Shown here: piece after piece, positions 8,321-17,432 of the stretch
Layout: every line of letters begins with the position of its first letter
Position numbering within the stretch: the first letter of the stretch is position 1
NCBI RefSeq assembly: GCF_001936625.1
Contig: NZ_MSDU01000004.1
Location: 1-64,000 of the forward strand
Direction of reading: 5' to 3'
DNA length: 64,000 nt
DNA from: Domibacillus antri
Lineage (GTDB): Bacteria > Bacillota > Bacilli > Bacillales > Domibacillaceae
Notes under the pieces: model-generated
The model's input: the letters and a program-made list of their open reading frames with translations, nothing else
Database searches by the model: none
What the model was told of the DNA's origin: nothing
Translations under genes and position numbers: made by a program

Positions 8321-8475
8321 CGAATAAAGCCTCCTAAATTGTACATCTTTTCCTTTGTTTTACAAGGTAAGAATCGTTCATTAATCACTTTTCGTAAGTA
8401 GCATTCGCTTTTCACTTTAATCAAAATAAAACCATTCGTCAAGAAATTGAATTTGATTATCGTTGCAGAGCTTTA

Positions 8476-8507
8476 TGAAAAGACCGAATCCAATAATGGA
8501 TTCGGTT
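8476..8507 (-). terminator. Terminator of the phosphate-transport operon
   Basis: 9-bp stem ACCGAATCC / GGATTCGGT immediately after the pit stop codon, followed on the minus strand by a short TTTT. Confidence 0.65.
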
Positions 8508-9505
8508 TAAAAAAATGGAATTAAAATATAATAGCAAATGGCCGCAATCGTTGCGGAGACCGGCAGGGTAATTACCCATGTAACCAGCATCCGCTGCGCG
8601 GTATCCCATTTCACCCCTTTTACACGGTGGGCGGAACCAACGCCGAGAATGGAGGATGAAATAACATGCGTTGTACTGACTGGCAAATGAATGAGTGTCG
8701 CTGTAAAAATGATCAACGCTGACGATACATCCGCTGCCGCGCCGTTCACAGGACGGATTTTCATAATTTTTCCGCCGACGGTCTTAATAATTTTCCAGCC
8801 GCCAATCGATGTGCCTAGACCCATCGCAAGCGCGCACGAAAATTGAACCCAGAATTGAATGTCTGTTGTTTCCTGATAATTGTTGGCGATCAGCGCCATT
8901 GTAATAATACCCATCGCTTTTTGAGCATCGTTTGTACCATGTGTATATGATTGAAGTGCAGCGGTTAAAATTTGAAACGTACGGAAATTCCGGTTTGTTT
9001 TTGCCAAATTATGATTTTTAAAAATAACCTTAAATAGACTGTATACGATAAATCCGACGGCAAAAGCAAGAAGAGGCGAAATCAGCAGCGCCTGTAAAAT
9101 TTTGAAAAACCCTTCATAATTAAGGGCTTGAAAGCCAGCTGCTGCAATCGCTGCACCGGCAATGGAACCGATAATAGCATGTGATGAACTGCTTGGTATA
9201 CCATAGTACCAGGTGAGTAAATTCCAGAAGATCGCCGCAATTAAAGCAGCTAAAATGACAACAGATCCATTTTGAAGCATAAAAGGGTCCACGATGTCTT
9301 TCGTAATCGTTTTGGCGACTCCGGTAAACGTCATCGCGCCGATAAAGTTCATGACCGCGGCAAGAATGATGGCCCGGCGTGGTGTGAGTGCCTTTGTTGA
9401 AACAGCTGTTGCAATCGCATTTGCGGTATCGTGAAACCCATTAATGAAATCAAATGCAAGAGCGAAAACAACGATAAGAATCGTAATGATAAATAAAGTA
9501 TCCAT
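8507..9505 (-). CDS. pit: PiT-family inorganic phosphate transporter
   Basis: A 332-residue membrane protein with about ten hydrophobic segments. The two inverted PiT repeats are recognisable by DFINGFHDTANAIATAVST near residue 20 and the second GTNDAQKAMG motif near 190, both part of the phosphate/cation site. It is a low-affinity, H+- or metal-phosphate-coupled importer of the type constitutively used in phosphate-replete cells. The gene follows a DUF47 gene by 13 bases on the same strand, the standard ykaA-pit operon of Bacillus, where the DUF47 protein probably modulates transport. Confidence 0.95.
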   Translation of the reverse strand: MDTLFIITILIVVFALAFDFINGFHDTANAIATAVSTKALTPRRAIILAAVMNFIGAMTFTGVAKTITKDIVDPFMLQNGSVVILAALIAAIFWNLLTWYYGIPSSSSHAIIGSIAGAAIAAAGFQALNYEGFFKILQALLISPLLAFAVGFIVYSLFKVIFKNHNLAKTNRNFRTFQILTAALQSYTHGTNDAQKAMGIITMALIANNYQETTDIQFWVQFSCALAMGLGTSIGGWKIIKTVGGKIMKIRPVNGAAADVSSALIIFTATLIHLPVSTTHVISSSILGVGSAHRVKGVKWDTAQRMLVTWVITLPVSATIAAICYYILIPFF

Positions 9506-9518
9506 CGTTTAATGCCCC

Positions 9519-10136
9519 TTACGCGTTTTTCATGATGATTGTTTCCAATGTATTGGCGACATGCTGACAAGAATCCGCAATTTCTTCAAGGTTTTCGTAA
9601 ATTTCTTTCATTTTAATTAGGCGGATGGGGTCTTTTTCAATCGTAAAGATATGCTTAATGGATTGGCGTAATACGCCGTCACAAACGGTTTCGTACTCTT
9701 TGATTTTAATGGCATGGGTACGAATATCCGGTAATTTCTTCAGCGTCAGCAGCTCTATGGCTTTCTCAATTTCATCTGTGCATGACCGAATGGCATTGAC
9801 AAATTTCAGCATGTATTCGTCTGCCTTCGTCACGGAATACATTTCGAAAATCGCTGCTGTCTCTTCCAGCCCGTCCAGGACATCATCCATACTCATAGCC
9901 AAGGCTAAAATATCTTCACGTTCAATGGGTGTAATAAAAGTGTGATTCAATTCTTTAATTGTTTGATGAATAAAGGTATCGCCCTGCGACTCGAATCGCT
10001 TCATTTCATCAGAAAAAATTTTTAAATCACCTGCGTTTTGAATCTTATAATCGGCGAAATAATACGCTCCTTCTTTTAAATTTGCTGCAATCGAATCCAG
10101 CAGAACAGAAAATTTATCTTTTTTGTTTTTGAACAC
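9519..10136 (-). CDS. DUF47 (PhoU-like) partner of the Pit transporter
   Basis: A 205-residue all-helical cytosolic protein of the DUF47/YkaA family, related to PhoU. The conserved EREDILALAMSMDDVLDGLEE segment (about residues 72-92) carries the E/D-rich metal-binding motif, with a second copy (IRLIKMKEIYENLEEIADSCQHVANTLE) near the C-terminus. It starts with GTG, eight bases after a good AGGAGG; no better ATG is available. It is the first gene of the two-gene unit with pit. Members are thought to regulate Pit activity or polyphosphate metabolism; direct evidence for this protein is lacking. Confidence 0.92.
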   Translation of the reverse strand: MFKNKKDKFSVLLDSIAANLKEGAYYFADYKIQNAGDLKIFSDEMKRFESQGDTFIHQTIKELNHTFITPIEREDILALAMSMDDVLDGLEETAAIFEMYSVTKADEYMLKFVNAIRSCTDEIEKAIELLTLKKLPDIRTHAIKIKEYETVCDGVLRQSIKHIFTIEKDPIRLIKMKEIYENLEEIADSCQHVANTLETIIMKNA

Positions 10137-10179
10137 CGTGAAGGCCTCCTATATGTTAAAAATGAACAACGGACCTATT

Positions 10180-11088
10180 TTACTCGAATTGTGTCGAAAA
10201 AAAAAGTTTTTTTACAATAGCAGGTACGGGTGCAACGGCTGTTATGCGTTCATTTGTAAAAGGATTGGGAACGGTTAATTTTGCCGCATGAAGCAGCTGG
10301 TAATCGAATTGGGATGAACCGCCGTAAAGAGAATCGCCGGCAATCGGATGGCCAATCGATGCAAGATGAACACGGATTTGATGAGTGCGCCCTGTTTCAA
10401 GACGGCATTCGAGCAGTGAAAATTCACCTTGTTTTGCCAGTACCCGGTAGTGTGTGACCGCTTTTTGACCAGTCGGTGAAATGCGCCGCCGTGTGGGATG
10501 ATGACGGTCTTTGCCGATGGGCTGATTAATGGTTCCTGCGGTGTTTTTACTATTTCCTGTTACAACGGCATAATACGTTCTTGAAATGATTTTCTCTTCA
10601 AGCAGGCGTGAAAAAACGGAATAGGCAGCTTCATGATTGGCAAATAACACAGCACCACTCGTGCCTTCATCCAGACGGTGAACATGGCGGACGGGCATTG
10701 TGCCGCCTGATAGGGAAACGTGATAACAAACGCCATTGAGCAAAGTGTTCGTCTCGCTTGCGTCATTCGGATGTGTTTTCATTCCAGCGGGCTTATCCGC
10801 GATGATCATATGATCGTCTTCATACAAAATGGAAGGGGATGGATAAACCGGGTCGGTACTGAACGGCCCAGGCTGAAAAAATGGCAGGGACAATCGTGAA
10901 CCAGCCGGCATTGGCATACGCCAGTCTGCCGGTTTTCCGTTTAACGTGACAAGATTGTCCATCCGCCAGCGATGAAGCAGCTTTTTAGGCAGCCGCCAGA
11001 CGGTTAAAAATAATTCTTCCGCGGTTAGTCCATTCCAATCATTCGGAATATAAACCGAAAACATCGTACCTTGTCGACTTGTCTTCAT
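10180..11088 (-). CDS. RluA-family rRNA/tRNA pseudouridine synthase (YhcT-like)
   Basis: A 302-residue enzyme that isomerises uridine to pseudouridine in structured RNA. The catalytic motif HRLDEGTSG carries the nucleophilic aspartate at about residue 140, and the second family motif is GRTHQIRVHL near 240. The N-terminal 80 residues resemble a degenerate S4-like region. The ATG was selected over a GTG three codons upstream because AAAGGTG is seven bases from the ATG. The length equals B. subtilis YhcT, and a divergently transcribed YhcU-like gene sits beside it as in that species. The target uridine is not deducible. Confidence 0.88.
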   Translation of the reverse strand: MKTSRQGTMFSVYIPNDWNGLTAEELFLTVWRLPKKLLHRWRMDNLVTLNGKPADWRMPMPAGSRLSLPFFQPGPFSTDPVYPSPSILYEDDHMIIADKPAGMKTHPNDASETNTLLNGVCYHVSLSGGTMPVRHVHRLDEGTSGAVLFANHEAAYSVFSRLLEEKIISRTYYAVVTGNSKNTAGTINQPIGKDRHHPTRRRISPTGQKAVTHYRVLAKQGEFSLLECRLETGRTHQIRVHLASIGHPIAGDSLYGGSSQFDYQLLHAAKLTVPNPFTNERITAVAPVPAIVKKLFFSTQFE

Positions 11089-11187
11089 TTTATTCACCTT
11101 TTTCTGAGAAATTGGGCATTAAATTTGTACACTTTGTTCGATTGTATGGTATTCTGATAAGAGACTGCAAATAAAGGTGGCTGTTTC

Positions 11188-11544
11188 ATGACGATGATCA
11201 TGTCTTCTACAATTGAACAGGAAGAAAAAATAAAAAGTTTAAGTACGTACATGTCGCAACACGTATTTCCACGGTATATTGATTCGCTGATGGGTGATAG
11301 GATGGAAGCGGAGCAATTGTTTCATATTGATGAAGAAGCGCTGCAGCATGTCGAATCTTTAGAGGATGCTTCCCGTGTCATTACAGCGCTCAACACAATC
11401 ATCTCTATTCTTGAAACAGCCCACATTTCGTTGTCGTATGAAGAGCTGTTTATGGAAAGTGTTGACACGCTCAGCAGCTATCACATTGTTTTTCCTTTCC
11501 CGCTCTCGTTTTTTATAGAACGGCCGCCGGCTGAATTTATTTAA
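11188..11544 (+). CDS. YhcU-like protein (DUF5365 type), unknown function
   Basis: A 118-residue soluble acidic protein with an EEL/EDA-rich helical pattern and no recognisable catalytic motif. I assign it to the YhcU group mainly because it lies divergently next to a YhcT-like synthase, as in B. subtilis, and has a similar length. AAAGGTGG lies seven bases before the first ATG; two further in-frame ATGs follow within five codons, so the precise start is uncertain. It ends at a strong bidirectional terminator. Confidence 0.65.
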   Translation: MTMIMSSTIEQEEKIKSLSTYMSQHVFPRYIDSLMGDRMEAEQLFHIDEEALQHVESLEDASRVITALNTIISILETAHISLSYEELFMESVDTLSSYHIVFPFPLSFFIERPPAEFI

Positions 11545-11545
11545 G

Positions 11546-11588
11546 CAAAAAAGCTTTCCTTTGCCCGTTGGCAAAGGAAAGCTTTTTT
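11546..11588. terminator. Bidirectional terminator between yhcU-like and thioredoxin genes
   Basis: Perfect long stem AAAAAAGCTTTCCTTTGC / GCAAAGGAAAGCTTTTTT with a short loop; T-run on both strands. Confidence 0.92.
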
Positions 11589-11591
11589 ACG

Positions 11592-12065
11592 TTACTGCTG
11601 TTCTTTCGTTTGACCTAGGAACGATTGCCACTCGCTTTCCGGCTGACTGCCGACAAGACGGTCTTTTTCTGCACCGCCTTCAAAATAAATGAGTGTCGGC
11701 GTATATTCAATGTTGTAATCTTCCCAGCCTTGCTCGAATTCTAGTAAGTTATATTGAAGAACTTCTACATTTTCGTCATCTGCAATCGGCATTAATACAG
11801 GTGTTGTTTCCTGACAGTGCGGGCACGTGGGACTGTAGAAATAGACAACTGCATCTTCTCCGTTTTCAAGCTTTTCCTTCAGATCATCAGGGAGAACGAT
11901 ATTTTGATAGTTTGGATCATCCAGCTGTTGTACTGTTTCCGTATGTAGATCGTCTTTTTCATATGGGTTCCCTTCTGATGCCTGCTCTTTCTGATATTGC
12001 GTAATAAAGGCGATGGCGCCAAAAATCAACACGAGAACCACCGCAAAAATAATGACTCTTTTCAA
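11592..12065 (-). CDS. Membrane-anchored thioredoxin-fold thiol oxidoreductase
   Basis: A 157-residue protein with one N-terminal membrane segment (residues 3-22) and an extracytoplasmic thioredoxin domain. The redox motif is CPHC at residues 81-84, typical of oxidising DsbA-like proteins, and the cis-proline is in YTPTLIYF near 127. It starts with TTG after GGAGAG, three bases beyond the stop of the upstream bdbC, so the pair is one operon. In B. subtilis BdbC is paired with BdbD; here the partner is a smaller BdbA/PDO-like thioredoxin, plausibly the substrate-facing oxidase re-oxidised by BdbC. Confidence 0.88.
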   Translation of the reverse strand: MKRVIIFAVVLVLIFGAIAFITQYQKEQASEGNPYEKDDLHTETVQQLDDPNYQNIVLPDDLKEKLENGEDAVVYFYSPTCPHCQETTPVLMPIADDENVEVLQYNLLEFEQGWEDYNIEYTPTLIYFEGGAEKDRLVGSQPESEWQSFLGQTKEQQ

Positions 12066-12068
12066 CGT

Positions 12069-12485
12069 TTACTCTCCTTTTCCTTTGAAAATCAATAAAC
12101 TGGCAATAAAGATGATTGTAAATGCGGTAAGTGCCAAAAACGGAATCGTAATGAAGCCGAGCCAGTTTATGTACATGCCTGTGCACGGAACACGCCCGCA
12201 TGCGGGAGCTGTATCAGTCAAAAAGTCTACTTTTTGAATGCCGTAATGATACAGTGAAATAAGTCCGCCGATCCCGGAAAGGGTTAAGGAGTAAATTGCG
12301 GCGTTTGTTTCTTTTTTCACCACGGCAATCCCTAAAATAAGGACGAGCGGATACATAAAAATACGCTGATACCAGCAAAGTTCACACGGTTCGTAGCCGA
12401 CAATCTCTGAAAAATAAAGACTGCCGAGCATCGCTGTAAAAGACGCCGCCCATGCGGTAAAAAGCAAATTGTCTTTTTTTAGCAT
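12069..12485 (-). CDS. bdbC: DsbB-family disulfide formation protein BdbC
   Basis: A 138-residue protein with four predicted membrane helices. The first periplasm-equivalent loop carries CELCWYQR (residues 35-42), where the CxxC exchanges electrons with quinone, and the second loop carries the pair C96/C101 (CGRVPC) that re-oxidises the thiol partner. Both pairs are intact. It is first in an operon with the thioredoxin-like gene immediately downstream. In Bacillus, BdbC is needed for disulfides in secreted proteins and the competence pseudopilus; comK lies at the far end of this window. Confidence 0.93.
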   Translation of the reverse strand: MLKKDNLLFTAWAASFTAMLGSLYFSEIVGYEPCELCWYQRIFMYPLVLILGIAVVKKETNAAIYSLTLSGIGGLISLYHYGIQKVDFLTDTAPACGRVPCTGMYINWLGFITIPFLALTAFTIIFIASLLIFKGKGE

Positions 12486-12602
12486 TGTTTTCCCTGCCTA
12501 TAATGGATTTAATTTCTGAACAATAGCATTATAGTCTTAAAAGCTCTAAAAAGTAAAACATTGTGCGCTTTATTCCAGCTGTAAAATTTCGTAAAAAGAT
12601 GG

Positions 12603-12608
12603 TATGAT
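12603..12608 (+). promoter_or_regulatory. Candidate -10 element (TATGAT) of pgcA
   Basis: TATGAT about 30 bases before the pgcA start. The -35 position reads TGTAAA at 17-base spacing, a weak match. Confidence 0.35.
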
Positions 12609-12638
12609 AGAGGAAATACGAGTTTGGAGGGATTGCCT

Positions 12639-14372
12639 GTGGCCTGGGAAGAAGAGTACAGCCGGTGGAAAAAGCATCCGGCGCTTGATCAAGAAATGAA
12701 TGAGTTGCTTCTAAAGATGGAAACGGACGAAAAAAGTTTAGAAGATGCTTTTTACAAAAATCTTGAGTTTGGTACAGGCGGAATGCGTGGTGAAATAGGC
12801 GCGGGAATAAACCGCATGAATGTGTACACCATTCGGAAAGCATCCGCCGGTCTTGCGGCTTACATTTCAGAGCAGGGCGAGGAAGCGAAAAAACGCGGTG
12901 TCGCCATCGCATACGATTCCCGTCATAAATCACCTGAATTTGCGATTGAAAGCGCGAAAACGCTTGCATCTGCAGGCATTCAAACATATGTATTCGATGA
13001 ACTCCGTCCGACACCTGAATTGTCCTTTGCGGTCCGTCAGCTCAATGCGTACGCCGGAATTGTGATTACGGCGAGCCACAATCCGCCTGAATATAACGGC
13101 TATAAAGTATATGGCCCGGATGGTGCACAGCTTGCGCCGGAAGCGGCCGACCGCGTTATTGAAAAAGTGAACGCGGCAAGGGACGAATTGCGCATTCAAG
13201 TGGAAGAAGAGTCCGTTTTAAAAGATAAGGGATTGATTCAAATGATCGGCTCTAATATGGACGACGATTATGCGGAAAAGCTTGTCACCATTTCTGAATG
13301 GCCGCAGGCAGCGAAAGAAACGGATCTTAAAATTGTGTTTTCCCCACTGCATGGAACCGGCAATAAACCGGTTCGTCAGGCTCTCAAAGCACTCGGTTAT
13401 CAACAGGTGACCGTCGTCGCGGAACAGGAACAGCCGGACCCGAATTTTTCGACGGTTACATCACCGAATCCGGAAGAAAAAGCAGCGTTCGAACTGGCAA
13501 TCCGTGATGGACAAAAAGTGGACGCTGACATTTTAATTGCGACAGATCCGGACGCTGACCGGCTTGGTGTTGCTGTTAAAGACGGAAAGGGCGGCTACGT
13601 GCTGTTGACGGGAAATGAAACAGGGGCGGTGCTTGTCGATTATATTTTATCCCGTAAAAAAGAAAAAGGGACACTTCCCGAAAACGGGCGTATTTTTAAA
13701 ACGATCGTCACCTCCGAACTCGGACGTGCTGCGGCAGAACAATATGGTGTTTCATGTGAAGACGTGCTGACCGGCTTTAAATTTATCGGCGAAAAAATTG
13801 AAACATACAATAAAACAGGAGAGTACACGTTTTTATTTGGATATGAAGAAAGCTATGGTTATTTAATCGGCGATTTCGCGCGTGACAAAGATGCTGTGCA
13901 GGCGGCGATTATGGCTGTCGAAGCGTGTGCGTATTATAAGCAGCAGGGCAGGACACTTCACGATGCACTCATGGATTTATATGAGCGTGTCGGCTATTAC
14001 AAAGAAGGACTGCAGTCGCTTACATTGAAAGGAAAAGACGGCGCGGAACAGATCCGTACACTTCTTTCAGTGCTGCGTGAACAGCCGCCGGCGGACATCG
14101 CCGGTATCACGGTCTCTTCCATAGAAGACTATCAGACAGGAGAACGGACAATTGTTACGACAAATGCGGTTGAAACCATTGAACTGCCGTCATCGAATGT
14201 GCTGAAGTACTTCCTGGAAGACGGTACATGGGTATGTGCAAGACCGTCCGGTACAGAACCGAAAGTGAAGTTTTATTTTGGCGTAAAGGATGAATCGTTC
14301 ACAGGCGTGTCTGAAAAGCTTGAGCGCGTGCAGGCGCAGTTCATGGAACGAATTCAAAACATGCTGAAGTAA
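12639..14372 (+). CDS. pgcA: Alpha-phosphoglucomutase PgcA
   Basis: Interconverts glucose-1-phosphate and glucose-6-phosphate, feeding UDP-glucose, glycolipid and teichoic acid synthesis. The active-site phosphoserine is S146 in TASHNPP, the metal-binding loop is DPDADRLG near residue 307, the sugar-binding loop is GYEESYGY and the phosphate-binding loop is RPSGTEPK near 540. It is collinear with B. subtilis PgcA (581 residues) over its 577. The GTG start was chosen because GGAGG sits eight bases upstream and homologues begin with xWxxxYxRW; a TTG five codons earlier overlaps the ribosome site. It is followed by its own terminator. Confidence 0.96.
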   Translation: MAWEEEYSRWKKHPALDQEMNELLLKMETDEKSLEDAFYKNLEFGTGGMRGEIGAGINRMNVYTIRKASAGLAAYISEQGEEAKKRGVAIAYDSRHKSPEFAIESAKTLASAGIQTYVFDELRPTPELSFAVRQLNAYAGIVITASHNPPEYNGYKVYGPDGAQLAPEAADRVIEKVNAARDELRIQVEEESVLKDKGLIQMIGSNMDDDYAEKLVTISEWPQAAKETDLKIVFSPLHGTGNKPVRQALKALGYQQVTVVAEQEQPDPNFSTVTSPNPEEKAAFELAIRDGQKVDADILIATDPDADRLGVAVKDGKGGYVLLTGNETGAVLVDYILSRKKEKGTLPENGRIFKTIVTSELGRAAAEQYGVSCEDVLTGFKFIGEKIETYNKTGEYTFLFGYEESYGYLIGDFARDKDAVQAAIMAVEACAYYKQQGRTLHDALMDLYERVGYYKEGLQSLTLKGKDGAEQIRTLLSVLREQPPADIAGITVSSIEDYQTGERTIVTTNAVETIELPSSNVLKYFLEDGTWVCARPSGTEPKVKFYFGVKDESFTGVSEKLERVQAQFMERIQNMLK

Positions 14373-14375
14373 TGA

Positions 14376-14409
14376 AAAGAGGGACAGATCATTTCTGTCT
14401 CTCTTTTTT
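14376..14409 (+). terminator. Terminator after pgcA
   Basis: AGAGGGACAGA pairs with TCTGTCTCTCT (one G-U), then TTTTTT. Confidence 0.8.
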
Positions 14410-14455
14410 CATGTTTATTTTCCCTCTGCATAAAATGAATCAGGGGGGATGGCGG

Positions 14456-15781
14456 ATGAAACAAGACGAACTTCAATATGCAATTGATGAAATCACGGAT
14501 ATTGCCGCCGGTTTTGGTCTCGACTTTTATTCAATGCGCTACGAAATTTGTCCGGCTGATATCATCTACACATTCGGTGCTTATGGAATGCCGGCCCGCT
14601 TTTCGCACTGGCGGTTTGGAAAACGGTTTTATAAAATGAAGCTTCAATATGAAATGGGGCTGAGTAAAATATATGAACTTGTCATCAATACCGATCCATG
14701 CAGCGCCTTTTTATTAAATACGAATTCGCTTGTTCAAAATAAATTAATTGTGGCGCATGTGCTTGCCCACTCTGACTTTTTTAAAAATAATGCGCATTTT
14801 AAAAAGACGAACCGCCAAATGGAAACAGCGATGGAAGCCGCTGCGGAACGAATTCAGGAACTGACGGATGAACTTGGGATTGAACGGGTGGAGCCGCTGT
14901 TAGATGCCGTGTTGTCCATTGAAGAACATGTGGACCCGAACGGAGAAATTGGCGGGAGCGATCACTCGCCGCCTACTCCCAAAAAGCAACTGTACGATGA
15001 TTTGTGGGAGCCTTTAACGGAAGAAGAGAACGGAAAAGAAACTTCTCTGTTCGAAAAAGATTTACTAAAATTTATTGCCGAAAACAGCCCGATTTTGGAG
15101 GACTGGCAGCGGGAAATCATTATGATTGTCCGGTCGGAAATGCTTTATTTCTGGCCGCAAATGGAAACAAAGATTATGAATGAAGGATGGGCTTCATACT
15201 GGCATATGCGGATCATGCGCGAGCTTGATTTGCCGGAATCAGAAGCCATTGAGTATGCCCGTTTAAATGCGGAAGTGGTACAGCCATCGAAAATGGGCTT
15301 AAACCCATATTATGTCGGGGTGAAGCTGTACGAACATATTGAAGAACAATATGGCAGCCGTGAAAAAATATTTGATGTGCGCGCGATGGAGTCGGATATT
15401 TCCTTTTTACGCAATTATTTGACAAAGGAGTTTGTGGAACAAGAAGAAATATATTTATTTGAAAAAAAAGGGATTCATTGGACCGTTTCTGAGAAGAACT
15501 GGGAAAATATACGCGATCATTTAACATCGTCGAAAATAAATGGCAGTTTTCCGCATTTAAGTGTGACGGACGGTGACTATTTGACGGCTGGCGAGCTGTA
15601 TATCATTCACTCGTATGAAGGAGTGGAGCTTGATCTCAGTTATTTGGAACATACGATGCCGCACATTTATACCCTATGGGGAAAGCCGGTTCATATTGAA
15701 ACAGTGGTAGATGGCAGAATCACCGTTTTTACGTATGGAAAAGAAGGGATAAAGAGGAAATATGGAAATATGTTTAAATAA
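14456..15781 (+). CDS. spoVR: SpoVR family protein
   Basis: A 441-residue soluble protein of the SpoVR family, involved in spore cortex formation in B. subtilis; the biochemical activity is unknown and the family also occurs in non-sporulating bacteria. The conserved core is clear: [19 protein letters not shown] near residue 240 and the [18 protein letters not shown] segment near 280. Several conserved His residues ([12 protein letters not shown] near 100) suggest metal binding, which is inference. The ATG was chosen after a G-rich ribosome site (GGGGGG) and gives a length near the usual 440-470. No sigma-E promoter was evident by eye. Confidence 0.92.
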   Translation: MKQDELQYAIDEITDIAAGFGLDFYSMRYEICPADIIYTFGAYGMPARFSHWRFGKRFYKMKLQYEMGLSKIYELVINTDPCSAFLLNTNSLVQNKLIVAHVLAHSDFFKNNAHFKKTNRQMETAMEAAAERIQELTDELGIERVEPLLDAVLSIEEHVDPNGEIGGSDHSPPTPKKQLYDDLWEPLTEEENGKETSLFEKDLLKFIAENSPILEDWQREIIMIVRSEMLYFWPQMETKIMNEGWASYWHMRIMRELDLPESEAIEYARLNAEVVQPSKMGLNPYYVGVKLYEHIEEQYGSREKIFDVRAMESDISFLRNYLTKEFVEQEEIYLFEKKGIHWTVSEKNWENIRDHLTSSKINGSFPHLSVTDGDYLTAGELYIIHSYEGVELDLSYLEHTMPHIYTLWGKPVHIETVVDGRITVFTYGKEGIKRKYGNMFK

Positions 15782-15835
15782 TTGAGAGGGCGGGAAGGGG
15801 GAGGGTACACAACTGTATAGAAAGAAGGCAACGGC

Positions 15836-16513
15836 ATGGGCATATTATTTATGCTGCTTTATTTTTTGATTGTCGCTCTTGTCATAGAAATTTCCGTTAT
15901 TGCGTTTATGCTGACAGGTCTGGAAAAAGAGGTGGCGCGTTATCAGGCGGTGTCGATGCTGACGAGCACGGGTTTTACGACGGATGAATCACAGTTGATT
16001 CTTGATCATCCGGTCCGCCGCCGCATCAGCATGTTCCTTATTTTATTCGGTGCCTTTTCACTGGCGGTCATTATTTCCGCCATCACGAATATTTTATCGG
16101 ATGACCTGCGGTTAAATAAGCTGATAATGATTAATGGGGTGCTGCTGGTCATTTTTATTGCCGGAAAAACACCGATGACGAAAAAATGGCTGCAGCATCG
16201 ATTTGATTACGAAATGAAAAAAAATCTTGATCTTTCGGAGCTGCCGATTAAAGAAGCGTTATTTTTGAATAAAGATGATATAGTCACGGATATTTCTGTT
16301 GAAGAACATTCACACTTGTGCGGGTTACGCGTAACGCAAATGACTGAACAGAGCCGCGATATCAATCTGCTTTTCATTCAGCGTGGGGAAGTCAATATAC
16401 GGAAAGAGCTGAGTGAAGAGACCATTCAGGCAGGCGACAAGCTTTATTTATATGGAGACAAACATGAAATTGAAAAGTTAGCAAAAGAAAACGAATCTGA
16501 GAAACCGCATTAA
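15836..16513 (+). CDS. Membrane protein with TrkH-like pore motif and C-terminal RCK_C (TrkA_C) domain
   Basis: A 225-residue protein. Residues 3-27 and about 62-88 are hydrophobic helices, with a third weaker one near 95-110. Between the first two lies SMLTSTGFTTDES, resembling the P-loop selectivity region of Trk/Ktr K+ transporters. Residues 140-220 form a TrkA_C/RCK_C domain (LCGLRVTQM, INLLFIQRGEV, IQAGDKLYLYGD), a known ligand-binding module, including for c-di-AMP in Gram-positives. The combination suggests a small cation channel or a channel accessory subunit; no transport activity can be claimed. It overlaps the convergent EcsC-family gene by four bases and ends inside the shared terminator. 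Confidence 0.75.
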   Translation: MGILFMLLYFLIVALVIEISVIAFMLTGLEKEVARYQAVSMLTSTGFTTDESQLILDHPVRRRISMFLILFGAFSLAVIISAITNILSDDLRLNKLIMINGVLLVIFIAGKTPMTKKWLQHRFDYEMKKNLDLSELPIKEALFLNKDDIVTDISVEEHSHLCGLRVTQMTEQSRDINLLFIQRGEVNIRKELSEETIQAGDKLYLYGDKHEIEKLAKENESEKPH

Positions 16514-16532
16514 ATGCGATATTCAGATTCGT
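16491..16532. terminator. Bidirectional terminator made from two overlapping coding ends
   Basis: ACGAATCTGA pairs with TCAGATTCGT, and an inner CGCATT / AATGCG stem encloses both stop codons. T-runs follow on both sides. The whole hairpin lies within the last codons of the two convergent genes. Confidence 0.75.
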
Positions 16533-17343
16533 TTTTGGTTTCTTGAGCATGCAGCCGTTCTAATATGCGGCGTTTCCTGTAAAGCATCATACCGGCATCC
16601 GCAATATCTTCAATCATGGAACGGTTTGAAATGGCGCCGAATACAATGCCGACGACAGGAACAAGACGGAAGATCTTTTTCAGGCTGTACTGTTCACGGT
16701 AAGAAAGGACGACTTCACGCCAGCCCTGCAAATGGGAAATCATCTGTTTGCTGCTGTTTCGGTTAGCATAATCAGACAACTCCTCTAAAATGGCTTTTTT
16801 CCCAACGATGTCCGACGACGTAAACTGAAGGCACTTTATGATAAAGACACGCTCTTCACGTTCGTTTGGATCATATCCATATGAAACCGCAATTTCCTGC
16901 AAAGTTTTTAATGAGATAGCCAATGTTGCCGGGATATCAGCAGCGAGTGTTAAAAAGCCGCCGACACCGGTTGCCGCACCTTGCACAGTCGCAGCGCCCG
17001 CATGGGATTTTTGAATGGACAATGCGGTTTCATCCATTGCTTTCAGCGGGACACGCGCGGCATCTTCAATCGTATGCACAGGCGTTTCTGCATGGCGTTC
17101 GAGTTTCTTTAATATACTGCGTTCCTTCGTTAAATATTTGCCGCCGCTTTGAATGTAATAACCGATTTCATCCAGCAATGCACTGATTCGTTTTTGAATA
17201 AATGCGGGTGTCACCCGGTCTAAAAGAGCAAAAGGAAGGCGGGCCGCCTTATCCCAAATCCACAACCCTTTTTGATCATTTTCCCACCGTTCAATTAATT
17301 CAAGTTCCGTTAATAAGGCTTCCTTCGTTTCCATCTGCATCAT
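16510..17343 (-). CDS. EcsC family protein
   Basis: A 277-residue protein of the EcsC family (Pfam EcsC), whose role is unknown despite linkage of one paralogue to the ecsAB transporter in B. subtilis. The central glycine/alanine-rich segment GAATVQGAATGVGGFLTLAADIPATLAISLK (split across residues 115-150) is the family hallmark and may insert into or lie on the membrane. A second apolar patch, RLVPVVGIVFGAISNR, follows near 235. It lies far from ecsAB here (about 30 kb). The start is one of two adjacent ATGs after AAAGGCAGGG; the upstream in-frame extension lacks a ribosome site. Confidence 0.85.
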   Translation of the reverse strand: MMQMETKEALLTELELIERWENDQKGLWIWDKAARLPFALLDRVTPAFIQKRISALLDEIGYYIQSGGKYLTKERSILKKLERHAETPVHTIEDAARVPLKAMDETALSIQKSHAGAATVQGAATGVGGFLTLAADIPATLAISLKTLQEIAVSYGYDPNEREERVFIIKCLQFTSSDIVGKKAILEELSDYANRNSSKQMISHLQGWREVVLSYREQYSLKKIFRLVPVVGIVFGAISNRSMIEDIADAGMMLYRKRRILERLHAQETKNESEYRI

Positions 17344-17389
17344 CCCTGCCTTTCCCCTCTTTGTACGTAAAAACAGGACAAGAAGTTTC

Positions 17390-17432
17390 AAAAAAAACCC
17401 GTTTCGGCAATACGTATTCCGAAGACGGGTTT
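17390..17432 (-). terminator. Terminator of the ArsC-fold gene
   Basis: AACCCGTTTCGGCAA pairs with TTCCGAAGACGGGTT (minor mismatches), followed on the minus strand by seven T residues. The stop codon lies at the base of the stem. Confidence 0.75.
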
